DNA from: CAZFHZ01 sp964519015
GTDB lineage: Bacteria > Blakebacterota > Blakebacteria > Blakebacterales > CAYUVJ01
Reading direction: 5' to 3'
NCBI GenBank assembly: GCA_964519015.1
Contig: CAZFHZ010000008.1
Span: forward strand, 1-61,187
DNA length: 61,187 nucleotides
Made by a program: the position numbers and the translations under genes. The notes below the pieces were generated by a model. The model was given only the letters and a program-made list of their open reading frames with translations. It did no database searches and had not been told where the DNA came from. Below, piece by piece: positions 8,262-17,754 of the stretch; the stretch's first letter is position 1; each line of letters begins with the position of its first letter.

Positions 8262-9998
8262 ATGAAACGAGTCCAGAGATCTTCCGGTGTTCTTTCCGCC
8301 CATTTCCTTCTTCTAATCCTCATGGTCGCCACGGCCGTCGACGTGGGAGCCCAGGAGGCCGACCGGGTATACCTGAGCGGGAAGGTCTACACGGTCGATG
8401 AGGCGTTCAGCACCGTGTCGGCCTTCGCGGTGAAGGACGGCCGGTTCATCTACGTGGGGGATGATGCCGGGGTCCGGGCCCATATCGGTCCCCGCACCTC
8501 CGTATTCGACCTGCAGGGCAGGACCGTCATCCCCGGTCTGCACGATGCCCACGTGCACATTCGCTACGGGGAACAGCTCCTCTATCCACGCACGCCGGAC
8601 ATCCGGCCCACGCTCGGTGAGTGGGCTTCCGTCGAGCGGATGCAGGAAGTGATCAAGCACTGCCTGGCTACGGGGGAAGGAATGCGGCCGGGGCCGGAGC
8701 CCCGGTGGCTGGTCCTAGGCGGCTGGATGTCGGATGTCTGGGATCCGCCGGTGTTCCGCAAGGAACTCATCGATGCCGTGGCGCCGAATAACCCGGTCTA
8801 CATCAGCCGCTACACGCACGGCAGCGGTGCCAACAGCAAGGCTCTGGAACTGGCCGGCATCACCCGCGACACCCCCGATCCTCCGGGCGGTCACATCAAG
8901 AAGGACGAGCACGGGGAGCCTACCGGCGAGTTCGTGGAGAGCGCGCCCCCGCAACTGACCCGCCTCATCCCCCCCCTGCCTCGGATGACCGATTATGAGA
9001 TCAGCCGCAACCTGGTGGAGGGGACCCAGCTGGCCGTGGCCAGCGGACTCACGACCATCCATGGCGCCACCCCAACGGACTACGACGAAGTCCAGCGACG
9101 GATCAAACTGTACGAGGTGGGCCTGCTCCGGATACGGATCAACGAGATGGTCAGTGAGCGCGCGGCGAAGCAGCTGAGCCAGCCGCTGAATTACGAGAAC
9201 AAGTACTTCGTCCGATCCGTCAAGGCCTTCGCGGACGGAGCGCTGGGGTCGAGAGGCGCGCTCTTCCTGGAGGAATACAGCGACTACCCGGGTTTCTTCG
9301 GGGAACCCAGGCAGAGTGAAGACCAGATCGCCCAATCGGCGATCGGACTGCTCCCACTCGGCTTCAACATGCGGATTCACTGCATCGGTGACGCGGCCAA
9401 CCGGAACGCCATCAACGCCTACGAACGGGCGCTGCAGGCGACCGGGATGGACGGCCGTGAGGTCCGGTTCGCGCTCGAGCACTGTCAGGTGCTGACCGCC
9501 GAGGACCTGCCCCGACTCGCCGATCTGGGCATCGTCGCTTCGATGCAGCCGCTGCACGCCACCGAGGACATGAACTTCGCGGAAGCCCGGATGGGACCGG
9601 AACGCTTGAAGTATGCCTACGCCTGGCGCACCCTGCTGGACCTCGGGGTCGTGATCGCCACCGGGACGGACTTCTCGGTCTCCCCCTACAACCCGTTCTA
9701 TACCCTGCACGCCGCCGTCACCCGGCAGGACCGGGAGAACAACCCGCCGGGCGGCTGGATCCCGGAACAGGCCATGACCCGCCAGGAGGCGCTGCGCGCG
9801 GCCACCATGGGCGGCGCCTACGTCATGAAGGCCGAGGACATCCTGGGCTCCATCGAGGTCGGCAAGTTCGCCGACTTCGTGGTCATCCCGGTCGATTACA
9901 TGACCATCCCGGCCGAGGACATCTGGAAGATCCAACCGGACATGACCGTCATCGGGGGGGAAGTCGTCTACACCAAACCGGTGCCGGCGCGCAAGTGA
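8262..9998 (+). CDS. exported amidohydrolase, YtcJ-like (amidohydrolase 3 family)
   Basis: The ATG at 8262 follows GAGAGG at 8247-8252 and begins a signal peptide (MKRVQRSSGV, then a hydrophobic stretch to VGAQ), giving 578 residues. The beta-sandwich start RVYLSGKVYTVD, the metal motif HDAHVH, DGALGSRGA, HCIGDAANR and GTDFSVSPYNP match YtcJ-type metal-dependent hydrolases. C-terminal GSIEVGKFADFVV is the usual return to the small sandwich domain. Substrate cannot be read from sequence. Export suggests a periplasmic role. It stands alone between the HEPN gene and a PadR regulator. Confidence 0.88.
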   Translation: MKRVQRSSGVLSAHFLLLILMVATAVDVGAQEADRVYLSGKVYTVDEAFSTVSAFAVKDGRFIYVGDDAGVRAHIGPRTSVFDLQGRTVIPGLHDAHVHIRYGEQLLYPRTPDIRPTLGEWASVERMQEVIKHCLATGEGMRPGPEPRWLVLGGWMSDVWDPPVFRKELIDAVAPNNPVYISRYTHGSGANSKALELAGITRDTPDPPGGHIKKDEHGEPTGEFVESAPPQLTRLIPPLPRMTDYEISRNLVEGTQLAVASGLTTIHGATPTDYDEVQRRIKLYEVGLLRIRINEMVSERAAKQLSQPLNYENKYFVRSVKAFADGALGSRGALFLEEYSDYPGFFGEPRQSEDQIAQSAIGLLPLGFNMRIHCIGDAANRNAINAYERALQATGMDGREVRFALEHCQVLTAEDLPRLADLGIVASMQPLHATEDMNFAEARMGPERLKYAYAWRTLLDLGVVIATGTDFSVSPYNPFYTLHAAVTRQDRENNPPGGWIPEQAMTRQEALRAATMGGAYVMKAEDILGSIEVGKFADFVVIPVDYMTIPAEDIWKIQPDMTVIGGEVVYTKPVPARK

Positions 9999-10096
9999 CC
10001 TGATCCCCGGCTGACGTCGGAGACGGCACCCCCCCTTCTCCTCGAACCACAGGAACCTTCCGTGGAATACCTGCAACCCGGGGGGCACTGCCGCCG

Positions 10097-10126
10097 TATA
10101 TCTGGTGACGCGATATATCCGGTGAC
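10097..10126 (+). promoter_or_regulatory. pair of 13-bp direct repeats upstream of padR-like gene
   Basis: TATATCTGGTGAC (10097-10109) and TATATCCGGTGAC (10114-10126) differ at one base and are 17 bp apart, so they lie on nearly the same DNA face. The second overlaps the palindrome GATATATC at 10112-10119. AAGGAGGG begins at 10132 and the GTG start is at 10144. A PadR or other repressor site, or a promoter with its -10 in one TATAT, are both possible. Confidence 0.45.
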
Positions 10127-10143
10127 CAGACAAGGAGGGGGCG

Positions 10144-10476
10144 GTGTTCAGTCCCGAACTCAAGAAGGGGAGCGTGGAGCTGCTCGTGCTGACCGCCATC
10201 CGGGACGAACCCCGGCACGGTTACGAGATCGGCAAGCTCATCGAGCTGCGCTCGGGGGGGCGGCTGCAGTTCAATCCCTCGACCCTCTACCCGGTGCTCT
10301 ACCGCATGGAGAACCGGGACTGGATCAAGGGCGTCTGGGTGGAGCGGGAGGGGGAGCGGCGGCGCTGCCACTACCACCTGACCGCCGAGGGTCGCAAGGT
10401 CATGACCGCCCAGATGGCCCGCTGGCAGGAGTTCGCCGACGCCGTCAACATGGCGATCGGTCTGAGTCATGCCTGA
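10144..10476 (+). CDS. PadR family transcriptional regulator
   Basis: The GTG start at 10144 has a strong site (AAGGAGGG) and encodes 110 residues. The pattern LKKGSVELLVLTAI, HGYEIGKLIE, STLYPVLYRME and YHLTAEGRK is typical of the short PadR winged-helix family. The downstream permease starts before this gene ends (8-bp overlap), an arrangement common for duplicated MacB/FtsX-like permeases of Acidobacteria and similar phyla. The ligand is unknown. The near-identical repeats 18-47 bp upstream are candidate binding sites. Confidence 0.9.
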   Translation: MFSPELKKGSVELLVLTAIRDEPRHGYEIGKLIELRSGGRLQFNPSTLYPVLYRMENRDWIKGVWVEREGERRRCHYHLTAEGRKVMTAQMARWQEFADAVNMAIGLSHA

Positions 10477-13210
10477 CTGGAAGCGGATGGTGCGGGAGCG
10501 GCTCCGGCTCCCCGACCTGAAGGATCTGCGGGGGGAGCGGATCGTCGAGGAGCTCGCCGGCCAGCTCGAGGACCTCTATAGGACGGCCCGGGAGCGGGGG
10601 GTCTCCGAAACGGAGGCCGAACAGCAGGCGCTCGCCCACTTCGACTGGGAGGTGCTGGCCGAGGGGCTGGAGACCGCCGAGCGCCCCAACCGCCGCCCCC
10701 GCGGCGAGCAGTGGGCCGACGGGGTGGAGGAGGGGCTGCGGCGCCGGGGGGGAAGCTGGGTCCCCTCGGCCGACTTCCTGCAGGACCTGCGCCTGGCCGT
10801 CCGCCAGCTGCGCCGGCGGCCTGGTGTGACCGTCGCGGCGGTGTTCTCGCTGGCTATCGCCATCAGCGGCGGTGCCTACCTTTACAGCACGGCCGTCGAG
10901 ACCCTGCTGAAGCCCTCGACGGCTGCCGATCCCGCCCGGGTGGTTCGGCTCTACACCGCCTGGGAAGGATCGCTGCCTTATGGCTCGATCTCCTATTCCG
11001 ATTTCGAGGACCTGCGCGACGGGGTGGAGGCCTTTGAATCCGCTGTAGTCACCGCGATGATGCCGATGAACCTGAACGCCGGTGAGCGCACCCAACGCCT
11101 CTGGAGCGGCCTGGTCTCGGGTGGCTACTTCCAGACCCTCGGGGTGGGGATGGCCCTGGGGCGGGCCTTCCTGCCCGAGGAGGACCTCACCGAAGGCACG
11201 CATCCGGTGGCGGTCATCAGCTACGCCTTCTGGCAGAACCGCTTCGGCGGGGACCCGGAGGTAATCGGCCGCAAGGTGGAGATCAACCGGCATCCCTTCA
11301 CCATCGTCGGGGTGGCCGAGAAGGGCTTCTACGGGGACTCGGTCGGATTGGTGATGCCGCTGTGGGTGCCGGCGGCCATGCACGAGGTGGCCACTCCCCT
11401 GCTCACCGGCTTCCACATCCGGGACAACCACAGCCTGCGCAGCATCATCGCCCGCCTGAAGCCGGAAGCCACCCTGGCTCAAGCCGAAGAGCAGGTGGCG
11501 GCGGTGCGGGAAAGACTGGCCGGGACCTGGCCCGACCTCTTCGTCGGCAAGACCTACCGGGTCTACCCGGAGCGGGAAGCCAGTCTCGATCCGCTGGTGC
11601 GTCGGGACTTCGCCCGCTTCATCACCTTCGGCTTCGTCATGGTCGCCCTGGTCCTGCTACTGGCCAGCTCCAACGTGGCCGGCCTGCTACTGGCCCGCAC
11701 CGCCGGACGCACCCGTGAATTGGGTATCCGGATGGCCCTGGGGGCCGGACGGGGGCGCCTGGTCCGGACCTTGCTGGCCGAGAGTCTGGTTCTGGGCGGG
11801 CTGGGCGGGCTGGCCGGCCTGGTCCTCTCTATGGTCATGAACCGGGCCAGTGCCGGTCTGAGCGTGCCGATCGACGTCCCGCTCTCGATCTCGACCGGGA
11901 AAACACTGAATCCGAGCGATTTCTACTTCATACTGGCGGCCACTGTCGTGGTCACGCTCCTGATCGGTCTCACGCCGGCCATCCAGGCCCTGCGGGAGGA
12001 TGTGATCTCCTCCTTCAAGTCGGGGGATGGACATCCGCCGCGCCGGGCCCACCTGGCCCGCCGTGCCCTGGTGGCCGTCCAGGTGGCCGTCTCCTTCGCT
12101 CTGCTGGCCGGCGGGGGGATGGTGCTCAAGGGACTGCGCCACATGCAGCAGATCGATCCCGGGTTCGACCCGGATGGCCAGCTGGTGGCCGGGCTCGACC
12201 TGACCCTCCAGCGCTACAGCGAGGAAGAAGGGCGGCGCTTCTTCACCGACCTCAAGGAACGTCTGCTGGGACTGCCCGGGGTCGAGTCGGTCGGCCTGGC
12301 CTTCACCATACCACTGAGTCTCATGATGCAGACCCATGGTGTGGAACCGGAGGGCTACGAGGTCCCCGAGGGGGAACGCCTGCTGGTGGACGTCAACACG
12401 GTGGACGAGGACTACTTCACGGCCATGGGGATCCCCATCCTGGAAGGCCGCGCCTTCACCCGGTTCGACGACCCCGCCGCCCCACCGGTCGTGATCGTCA
12501 ATGAGGCTTTCCGGGACCGCTTCTGGCCGGGCGCCTCACCCATCGGACGCCGGATCAAACATGGCGAGACCTGGTACGAGGTGGTGGGGATGGTCCCGAC
12601 CGGCAAGTACCTGGGGCTGGGAGAGGAACCGCGCCCCTACTACTACTATGCCTTCGCCCAGGACTACATCAGCATGGTCAACCTGCACATCCGTACCTCC
12701 GGGGACCCGCTGGCCCTGGCCCCGGCGGTCCGGCGGGAGGTGGCGGCGCTCGATCCGAGCCTGCCGGTGGGGGAATTGAACACCATGCGGGGGCGGACCG
12801 CCTTCGCCCTGATGCCCTATACGATCGCCACCGGGGCCATGTGGGTCTTCGGATTGCTCTCCATCCTGCTGGCCTCGATCGGCCTTTACGGGCTGGTGGC
12901 TTATTTCGTCAACCGCCAGCGCCGGGAGATCGGCATCCGGATGGCGCTCGGGGCCCGGGAACGGGATGTGCTGTGGCACGTAGTCGGCCGGGGACTGCGC
13001 ATCACCCTGTCCGGTCTGGCCATCGGGCTGGTCTTCGCGCTGGGGACCTCGTTCATGGTCAGTGCCCTCATCCGGGGGCTGCCGCCCGTCGATCCGGTCG
13101 TGCTGGTGACCCCGATGCTGCTGCTGTCCGCCATCGCCCTGGCCGCCTCCTGGTTCCCGGCCCGACAGGCTATCCGGATCTCCCCCGTCGAGGTCATGCG
13201 GTCGGAGTAG
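10469..13210 (+). CDS. ADOP-type ABC permease (MacB/FtsX-like), first copy
   Basis: The 913-residue protein begins with a permease-prefix region (residues 1-75, rich in charged helices), then a membrane helix near 120-145. A MacB-like periplasmic core and a first FtsX block (about 384-460) with RELGIRMALGAGR follow. After a second periplasmic core, the final FtsX block (785-913) has REIGIRMALGARE and the end RISPVEVMRSE. Such permeases lack an ATPase domain and in these phyla often occur without an adjacent ATPase, as here. They likely transduce force across the inner membrane for export or envelope tasks. Transcription is probably joint with padR. Confidence 0.9.
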   Translation: MPDWKRMVRERLRLPDLKDLRGERIVEELAGQLEDLYRTARERGVSETEAEQQALAHFDWEVLAEGLETAERPNRRPRGEQWADGVEEGLRRRGGSWVPSADFLQDLRLAVRQLRRRPGVTVAAVFSLAIAISGGAYLYSTAVETLLKPSTAADPARVVRLYTAWEGSLPYGSISYSDFEDLRDGVEAFESAVVTAMMPMNLNAGERTQRLWSGLVSGGYFQTLGVGMALGRAFLPEEDLTEGTHPVAVISYAFWQNRFGGDPEVIGRKVEINRHPFTIVGVAEKGFYGDSVGLVMPLWVPAAMHEVATPLLTGFHIRDNHSLRSIIARLKPEATLAQAEEQVAAVRERLAGTWPDLFVGKTYRVYPEREASLDPLVRRDFARFITFGFVMVALVLLLASSNVAGLLLARTAGRTRELGIRMALGAGRGRLVRTLLAESLVLGGLGGLAGLVLSMVMNRASAGLSVPIDVPLSISTGKTLNPSDFYFILAATVVVTLLIGLTPAIQALREDVISSFKSGDGHPPRRAHLARRALVAVQVAVSFALLAGGGMVLKGLRHMQQIDPGFDPDGQLVAGLDLTLQRYSEEEGRRFFTDLKERLLGLPGVESVGLAFTIPLSLMMQTHGVEPEGYEVPEGERLLVDVNTVDEDYFTAMGIPILEGRAFTRFDDPAAPPVVIVNEAFRDRFWPGASPIGRRIKHGETWYEVVGMVPTGKYLGLGEEPRPYYYYAFAQDYISMVNLHIRTSGDPLALAPAVRREVAALDPSLPVGELNTMRGRTAFALMPYTIATGAMWVFGLLSILLASIGLYGLVAYFVNRQRREIGIRMALGARERDVLWHVVGRGLRITLSGLAIGLVFALGTSFMVSALIRGLPPVDPVVLVTPMLLLSAIALAASWFPARQAIRISPVEVMRSE

Positions 13211-13240
13211 CGGTGATCGGATCAACCGGCCGGAACCGCC

Positions 13241-14446
13241 TCAGAACCGGTAGCGGCATCCCCCCAGCAGGGTCAGGCCGGCCTCCAGCCGCCGGCCGAT
13301 GAGGTAGCCGCGGCTCTTCCCGGTGGCCGAAACGAGCAGACTGAAGGAATCGGTCGGCCGGTACTCCAGGTCGAGCGAGCCGGCCCCTCCCCGGCCGAAG
13401 ATGTCCTGGTCCCAGAGGTCGAGCCGGACTCCCGCGGCCAGCCGGCCGCGTTCGTAGAGCGTCGGCACCTCCACCCCCAGGCCCAGGTTCCGGTAGGGCC
13501 GCCCCCACTTCAGATAGAGGGCGTAGAGCCGCTCCCGATAGCGCAGGTACTGGTCGAGGTAGAGTTCGTAGCCCAGCGGCGAGGAATGGAAGCGGGTGCC
13601 GTAGCGCCAGCCCACGGGACCGTCCCCCCACAGCTCGAACCGCTCCAGCCCATGGTCCTCCCTCATGTTCGCCGAGAAACCGCGGAAGTCGCGGTAGAGC
13701 ATCGGGTCGAGCAGGGTCCAGAGCAGGCTCAGGTAGATCGACTCCCGGTAGTAGCGGACCAGGTCGGGATCCACCGTCTGGTCGGTCCGCACGGCCGAGC
13801 GGCCGGTGTGCTTCTCCCAGACGATGAGGGTTGACTCCACCGGGTCCCCCCGGGTGTCCGTCCAGGTCTCCGGGTCCTCGGGATCGGCCGGGGTGAGCAG
13901 AAAGGCGTAGGAGGGATAGTGGGTCAGCTGGATGAAGGCGTGCACCAGGTCGTCGCCGAAGGCCCAGCCGCGCTGCAGCAGGTCGAGGTGAACCCGGCGG
14001 GCCATCAGGTGGTTGACCTCGAAGCCGGCGGTAATGGCCAGGGCGTCCTCTCCCGGACCGTACTCGGCCGGCTGGATCATCTCGGCCTCGGGGAAGGGGA
14101 AGGTGTACCGGTGGATGAGGAAGTCTCCGCCGACCTGCCGGGCCCGCGTCCAGTGTCCGTAGTCGTGCGGCCACATCGTGCAGGTGAAGGTCCAGAGGAT
14201 GCTCCAGGCGGTGTCCAGCCAAGGCTGCAGCTTGGGCGGCACGCCGCGGCCGATGCCCCGGAACCAGAGGTCCATGCCGGCCCGGTTGAGGGTCAGGCCG
14301 ACCACGGGAGCCAGCCCGGTCTCGGTGAGCTCACCCAGCATCAGGGCGTACTCGCGGACCGGTTCCGGCTGGCTCGCCTGGCGGGCTTCTGCGGCCCGAC
14401 CGGGCAGGAGCAGGAGGGCGATCAGGAATGGAGCGAGGTCACGCAT
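13241..14446 (-). CDS. exported hypothetical protein, possibly outer-membrane associated, with HDYGH motif
   Basis: The ATG at 14446 is chosen because it starts a signal peptide (MRDLAPFLIALLLLPG) and follows GGAGG by 7 nt. The product has 401 residues. The N-terminal half is helical and contains WPHDYGHWTRA, an HxxxH pattern, and later FEVNHLM and LTHYPSY. The C-terminal third alternates polar and hydrophobic residues and ends in RYRF, as beta-barrel proteins often do. I do not recognise the family. It is convergent with the first permease and divergent from the second PadR gene. The Shine-Dalgarno sequence lies in a perfect palindrome. Confidence 0.7.
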   Translation of the reverse strand: MRDLAPFLIALLLLPGRAAEARQASQPEPVREYALMLGELTETGLAPVVGLTLNRAGMDLWFRGIGRGVPPKLQPWLDTAWSILWTFTCTMWPHDYGHWTRARQVGGDFLIHRYTFPFPEAEMIQPAEYGPGEDALAITAGFEVNHLMARRVHLDLLQRGWAFGDDLVHAFIQLTHYPSYAFLLTPADPEDPETWTDTRGDPVESTLIVWEKHTGRSAVRTDQTVDPDLVRYYRESIYLSLLWTLLDPMLYRDFRGFSANMREDHGLERFELWGDGPVGWRYGTRFHSSPLGYELYLDQYLRYRERLYALYLKWGRPYRNLGLGVEVPTLYERGRLAAGVRLDLWDQDIFGRGGAGSLDLEYRPTDSFSLLVSATGKSRGYLIGRRLEAGLTLLGGCRYRF

Positions 14447-14458
14447 GGAGGCGCCTCC
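14447..14458 (-). promoter_or_regulatory. 12-bp perfect palindrome containing the ribosome-binding site
   Basis: GGAGGCGCCTCC is self-complementary and sits directly before the ATG of the minus-strand gene. GGAGG is the ribosome-binding site. The palindrome could pair in the mRNA only with a very tight loop, so intramolecular masking is weak. Dimeric protein binding on DNA is also possible. Confidence 0.3.
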
Positions 14459-14693
14459 GTCATCTTTACGAGCGGGAGCGGGGCGTGAGGCCGGTCCCAG
14501 GATGCTCGATGCCATCCTAAAGGAGAAGGATAATGTCCGTCAGCCGGCTCGCTCCGGATCCCGGTGACCACGGCCGGATTCTCCCGATCACGATGCAACC
14601 TCCCACCCTCCGGCGACGTATCAGGGGGGAACACATAGTAGTCTTATGGGTATAGCTGATAGGTACCACCGTGACCTCGACGGGAGCCGACGG

Positions 14694-15038
14694 ATGAGCC
14701 GTGAGACGCTGGAGATGTTCAAGGGGACGCTCGATGTAGTGATCCTGCGGACCGTGAGCTGGGGGCCGATGCACGGCTACGACATCTCGCGGGTGATCCG
14801 GCAGCGCACCGGCGAGGCTTTCCGGGTGGAGGAGGGGGCGCTCTACCCGGCCCTGCGTCGCATGGAGAAGAAGGAGTGGCTGCGGGCGCAGTGGGGGACC
14901 ACCGACACCGGGCGGGAAGCCAAGTTCTACCAGCTGACCGCAGCCGGGCGCCAGCGGCTCAAGGAGCAGTTGGCCAACTGGGAACGCTACGTGGCGACCA
15001 TGGCCCGGGTGCTCGATCCGAAGGAGGTGCGGTCGTGA
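14694..15038 (+). CDS. PadR family transcriptional regulator, second copy
   Basis: The ATG at 14694 follows CGGGAG and gives 114 residues beginning MSRETLEMFKGTLDVVIL. An in-frame ATG 48 bp upstream would add an extension not typical of the family. HGYDISRVIRQRTG, EGALYPALRRME and YQLTAAGRQRL identify a PadR winged helix. It is distinct from the first PadR, and the ligand site is unreadable. Its stop overlaps the start of the permease by 4 bp, so both are one transcription and translation unit. Confidence 0.9.
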   Translation: MSRETLEMFKGTLDVVILRTVSWGPMHGYDISRVIRQRTGEAFRVEEGALYPALRRMEKKEWLRAQWGTTDTGREAKFYQLTAAGRQRLKEQLANWERYVATMARVLDPKEVRS

Positions 15039-17695
15039 ATCTCCCCCACGGACGGAAACGCACCCATATCACCGGACGGCGTCCGGAAGCGGCCGGCCTG
15101 CCGGTCGAGCAGGACGTGGACCGCGAGATCGACACCCACATCGCGCTACGCACCCGTGAGTTGGTCGCCGCCGGCTGGACGGAGGAGGCCGCCCGCCGGG
15201 AGGCGGTGCGGCTCTTCGGGGACCCGGAGCGGGTGGGGAGGGACTGCCGGCGGATCACCCGGCAGCGTGACCGGCGGATCGGGCTCCGCGACCTGGCCTC
15301 CGCGTTCCGGCACGACCTGGCTTTCGCGGCCCGTCTGCTGCGGCGCGCCCCTCTCTTCACGGCGGTGGCCGTCCTGACCCTGGGCCTGGCCATCGGCGCC
15401 AACACCGCCATCTTCAGCGTGATCGATTCCGTCCTGCTCGAGCCGCTCCCCTACCCCGAGCCCGACCGGATCGCGGTGATCTGGCCGGGTAACGTCGTTT
15501 CGAAGGGGATGCTGGAAGATCTCCGCGGCGGGCTGGGCACCTTCGAGGCGATCGCCGTCCACCGTTCCGATACCTTCACCCTGGCCGGAGAAGAAGGAGC
15601 CGAACAGGTCTACGGCGGCGTGGTCTCGGTGAACGAGCTCGAAGTACTAGGCGCCCATCCTCTGCTGGGCCGCCTCTTCCTGCCCGAGGAGCAGGAGCCG
15701 GGTTCGGCCGGCAGCGTGATCGTGAGCTACGGACTGTGGCAGCGTCGCTGGGGGGGGGATCCCGGTCTGGTGGGCCGGACCATCATCATGAGCGGAGAGG
15801 GGGACACCACGCGGACCGTGGTCGGCATCCTGCCGCGCGGGTTCCGGCCGCTCGACGACTCCCGTCAGCTCTGGGTGCCGATGCGCGTCGATCCCTCCAA
15901 CTTCCCCGACTACCGGGGAACGGCCAGCCTGATCGTGATCGGGCGGTTGGGGACCGGGGTGACGATCGAGCAGGCGGGGGCCGACTTCAACCGTTTCATG
16001 ATCGCTTATCAGAAGGAGAATGCCTGGATCTCCGAGGAGGTCGCCCGGACATCGACCGTACGGGAGCTGCTCGAGGAGATGGTCGGCGGGGCGCGGACCC
16101 CCATGATCCTGATGCTGGGCGCGGTCGGGCTGGTACTGCTGCTGGCCTGCGCCAACCTGGCCAACATCCTGCTCGCCCGCTCCACCAGCCGCCGGCGGGA
16201 GATCGCCGTGCGTTCCTCGCTGGGTGCTTCCCGGGCCCGCCTGACGGGGCAGCTGGTCACCGAAGGGATCCTGCTCGGCCTGCTCGGCGGCCTGGCCGGT
16301 CTGGGGGCGGCCTTCGCCCTGCTGGCGCTGTTCAAGGGGAGCCTGCCGGCCGACACCCCCCGCCTGGGGGAGATCCGCATCGATTACAGCGTGATGCTCT
16401 TCACCGGCACCGTCGCTTTGCTGGCCGGCCTGCTCAGCGGACTGCTGCCGGCCCTCCGCAACTCGCGCGCCTCATCCGCAGAGGTCCTGCGGGAGAGCGT
16501 GCGGACCAGCACGTCGGGGTACGGGAACCTGCGCTGGAACCGGCTGCTGATCGGCCTGGAGATCGCCCTCTCCATGGTCCTGCTGGTCGGCGCGGGTCTG
16601 ACCCTGAAGAGCATCTGGCGGATCTACGGGGTGGATCCGGGCTTCGATTCCCGCAACCTGCTCACCCTGAGGCTGAGTCTGCCGGGGCACCATTTCCAGG
16701 ACGAAGCTTCGGTCCGGGAGTTCTACCGGCAGGTGACCGAACGCATCGAGGCGCTCCCGGCCGTCACCTCCGTCAGCTCCAGCTACTTCCTGCCCATGAC
16801 CACCTCGGGCATGGGCATGGTCTACGAGACGGAAGACCATCCGATCCGCGAAGGCGAGGCGCTTCAGCGGGTGAGTGTGCGCATCGTAGACCCGACCTAT
16901 TTCCGGACGATAGGCGTCCCCCTGTTGCGGGGGAGCGGCTATTCGCCTATGACCGGTGACCAGGCTCCCCCCGAACTGATCATCAACGACCTGCTGGCCC
17001 GCCGGCTCTGGCACGACCAGGACCCGGTCGGCCAGCACATCGAGATGAACACCCTCACCTGGACGGTGGTCGGAGTGGTGGCCGACTACCACCAGCGCCG
17101 GCTCACCATGGACCCGATCCCGGAGGTCTATGTCTCGACCGATCTCTACACCGTCGATGAGCGTTACCTGCTCGTCCGGACCGCAGCCGATCCCACCCCC
17201 CTGGTGCCCATCCTGCGCGGGCTCGTCGCCGCGGTGGACGATCAGGTCCCGGTCTCTTCGGTCAGGACCATGGCGGATCGGATCGCCGGGTACACCCAGG
17301 ATGCGCAGCTCTACGCGGTCCTCATGAGCACCTTCGCGGCCGCCGCGCTGCTGCTCGGCCTGATCGGTGTCTACGGAGTGGTGGCTTATGCGGCCGGACT
17401 GCGCCGGCGCGAACTGGGGATCCGGATGACCCTGGGGGCGAGGCGTTTCAGCCTGGTCCGGAGCATGGCGCTGAACGCGCTGGTGCCCGCCGCGATCGGC
17501 AGCCTGGTCGGGCTGGCGGGAGCCTGGGCCGCCTCAGGGGCACTGGCCAGCCTGCTCTATGGCGTGAGCAGCACCGATGCCGGGGTCTACGCCGGAGTGA
17601 CCCTCCTGCTCCTGGCGGTGGCGGCGGCAGCGAGCTTTATCCCGTCGTTGCGGGCCACCCGGCTCGATCCGATGTCGGTGCTCCGGGTGGAATAG
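15035..17695 (+). CDS. ADOP-type ABC permease (MacB/FtsX-like), second copy
   Basis: The GTG at 15035 overlaps the PadR stop as GTGA and is preceded by AAGGAGG at 15021-15027. It gives 886 residues. It has the N-terminal permease-prefix region, a membrane helix after FTAVAVLTLGLAIG, then FtsX blocks at about 357-430 (RREIAVRSSLGASR) and 762-886 (RRELGIRMTLGARR), ending TRLDPMSVLRVE. It has the same architecture as the permease at 10469 but diverged sequence, with IGANTAIFSVIDSVLL matching the common family form. No ATPase is adjacent. Likely role: inner-membrane component of an export or envelope system. Confidence 0.9.
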   Translation: MNLPHGRKRTHITGRRPEAAGLPVEQDVDREIDTHIALRTRELVAAGWTEEAARREAVRLFGDPERVGRDCRRITRQRDRRIGLRDLASAFRHDLAFAARLLRRAPLFTAVAVLTLGLAIGANTAIFSVIDSVLLEPLPYPEPDRIAVIWPGNVVSKGMLEDLRGGLGTFEAIAVHRSDTFTLAGEEGAEQVYGGVVSVNELEVLGAHPLLGRLFLPEEQEPGSAGSVIVSYGLWQRRWGGDPGLVGRTIIMSGEGDTTRTVVGILPRGFRPLDDSRQLWVPMRVDPSNFPDYRGTASLIVIGRLGTGVTIEQAGADFNRFMIAYQKENAWISEEVARTSTVRELLEEMVGGARTPMILMLGAVGLVLLLACANLANILLARSTSRRREIAVRSSLGASRARLTGQLVTEGILLGLLGGLAGLGAAFALLALFKGSLPADTPRLGEIRIDYSVMLFTGTVALLAGLLSGLLPALRNSRASSAEVLRESVRTSTSGYGNLRWNRLLIGLEIALSMVLLVGAGLTLKSIWRIYGVDPGFDSRNLLTLRLSLPGHHFQDEASVREFYRQVTERIEALPAVTSVSSSYFLPMTTSGMGMVYETEDHPIREGEALQRVSVRIVDPTYFRTIGVPLLRGSGYSPMTGDQAPPELIINDLLARRLWHDQDPVGQHIEMNTLTWTVVGVVADYHQRRLTMDPIPEVYVSTDLYTVDERYLLVRTAADPTPLVPILRGLVAAVDDQVPVSSVRTMADRIAGYTQDAQLYAVLMSTFAAAALLLGLIGVYGVVAYAAGLRRRELGIRMTLGARRFSLVRSMALNALVPAAIGSLVGLAGAWAASGALASLLYGVSSTDAGVYAGVTLLLLAVAAAASFIPSLRATRLDPMSVLRVE

Positions 17696-17710
17696 GCCGG
17701 ATCGTATGCT

Positions 17711-17751
17711 ACACTCCCGGTGACGCGTCCATCCGCGAGCACCGGGAGTGT
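17711..17751 (+). promoter_or_regulatory. 12-bp perfect hairpin covering the Shine-Dalgarno sequence
   Basis: ACACTCCCGGTG (17711-17722) and CACCGGGAGTGT (17740-17751) are perfectly complementary around a 17-nt loop. The right arm contains the GGGAG ribosome-binding site of the gene starting at 17755. No T-run follows, so it is not a standard intrinsic terminator. As RNA it would hide the ribosome-binding site. As DNA it could be a repressor site. Confidence 0.6.
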
Positions 17752-17754
17752 CCC

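Noticed and set aside
17711..17751. Intrinsic terminator of the second permease
   Set aside because: The stem is strong but is followed by CCCATGCC and not a T-run.
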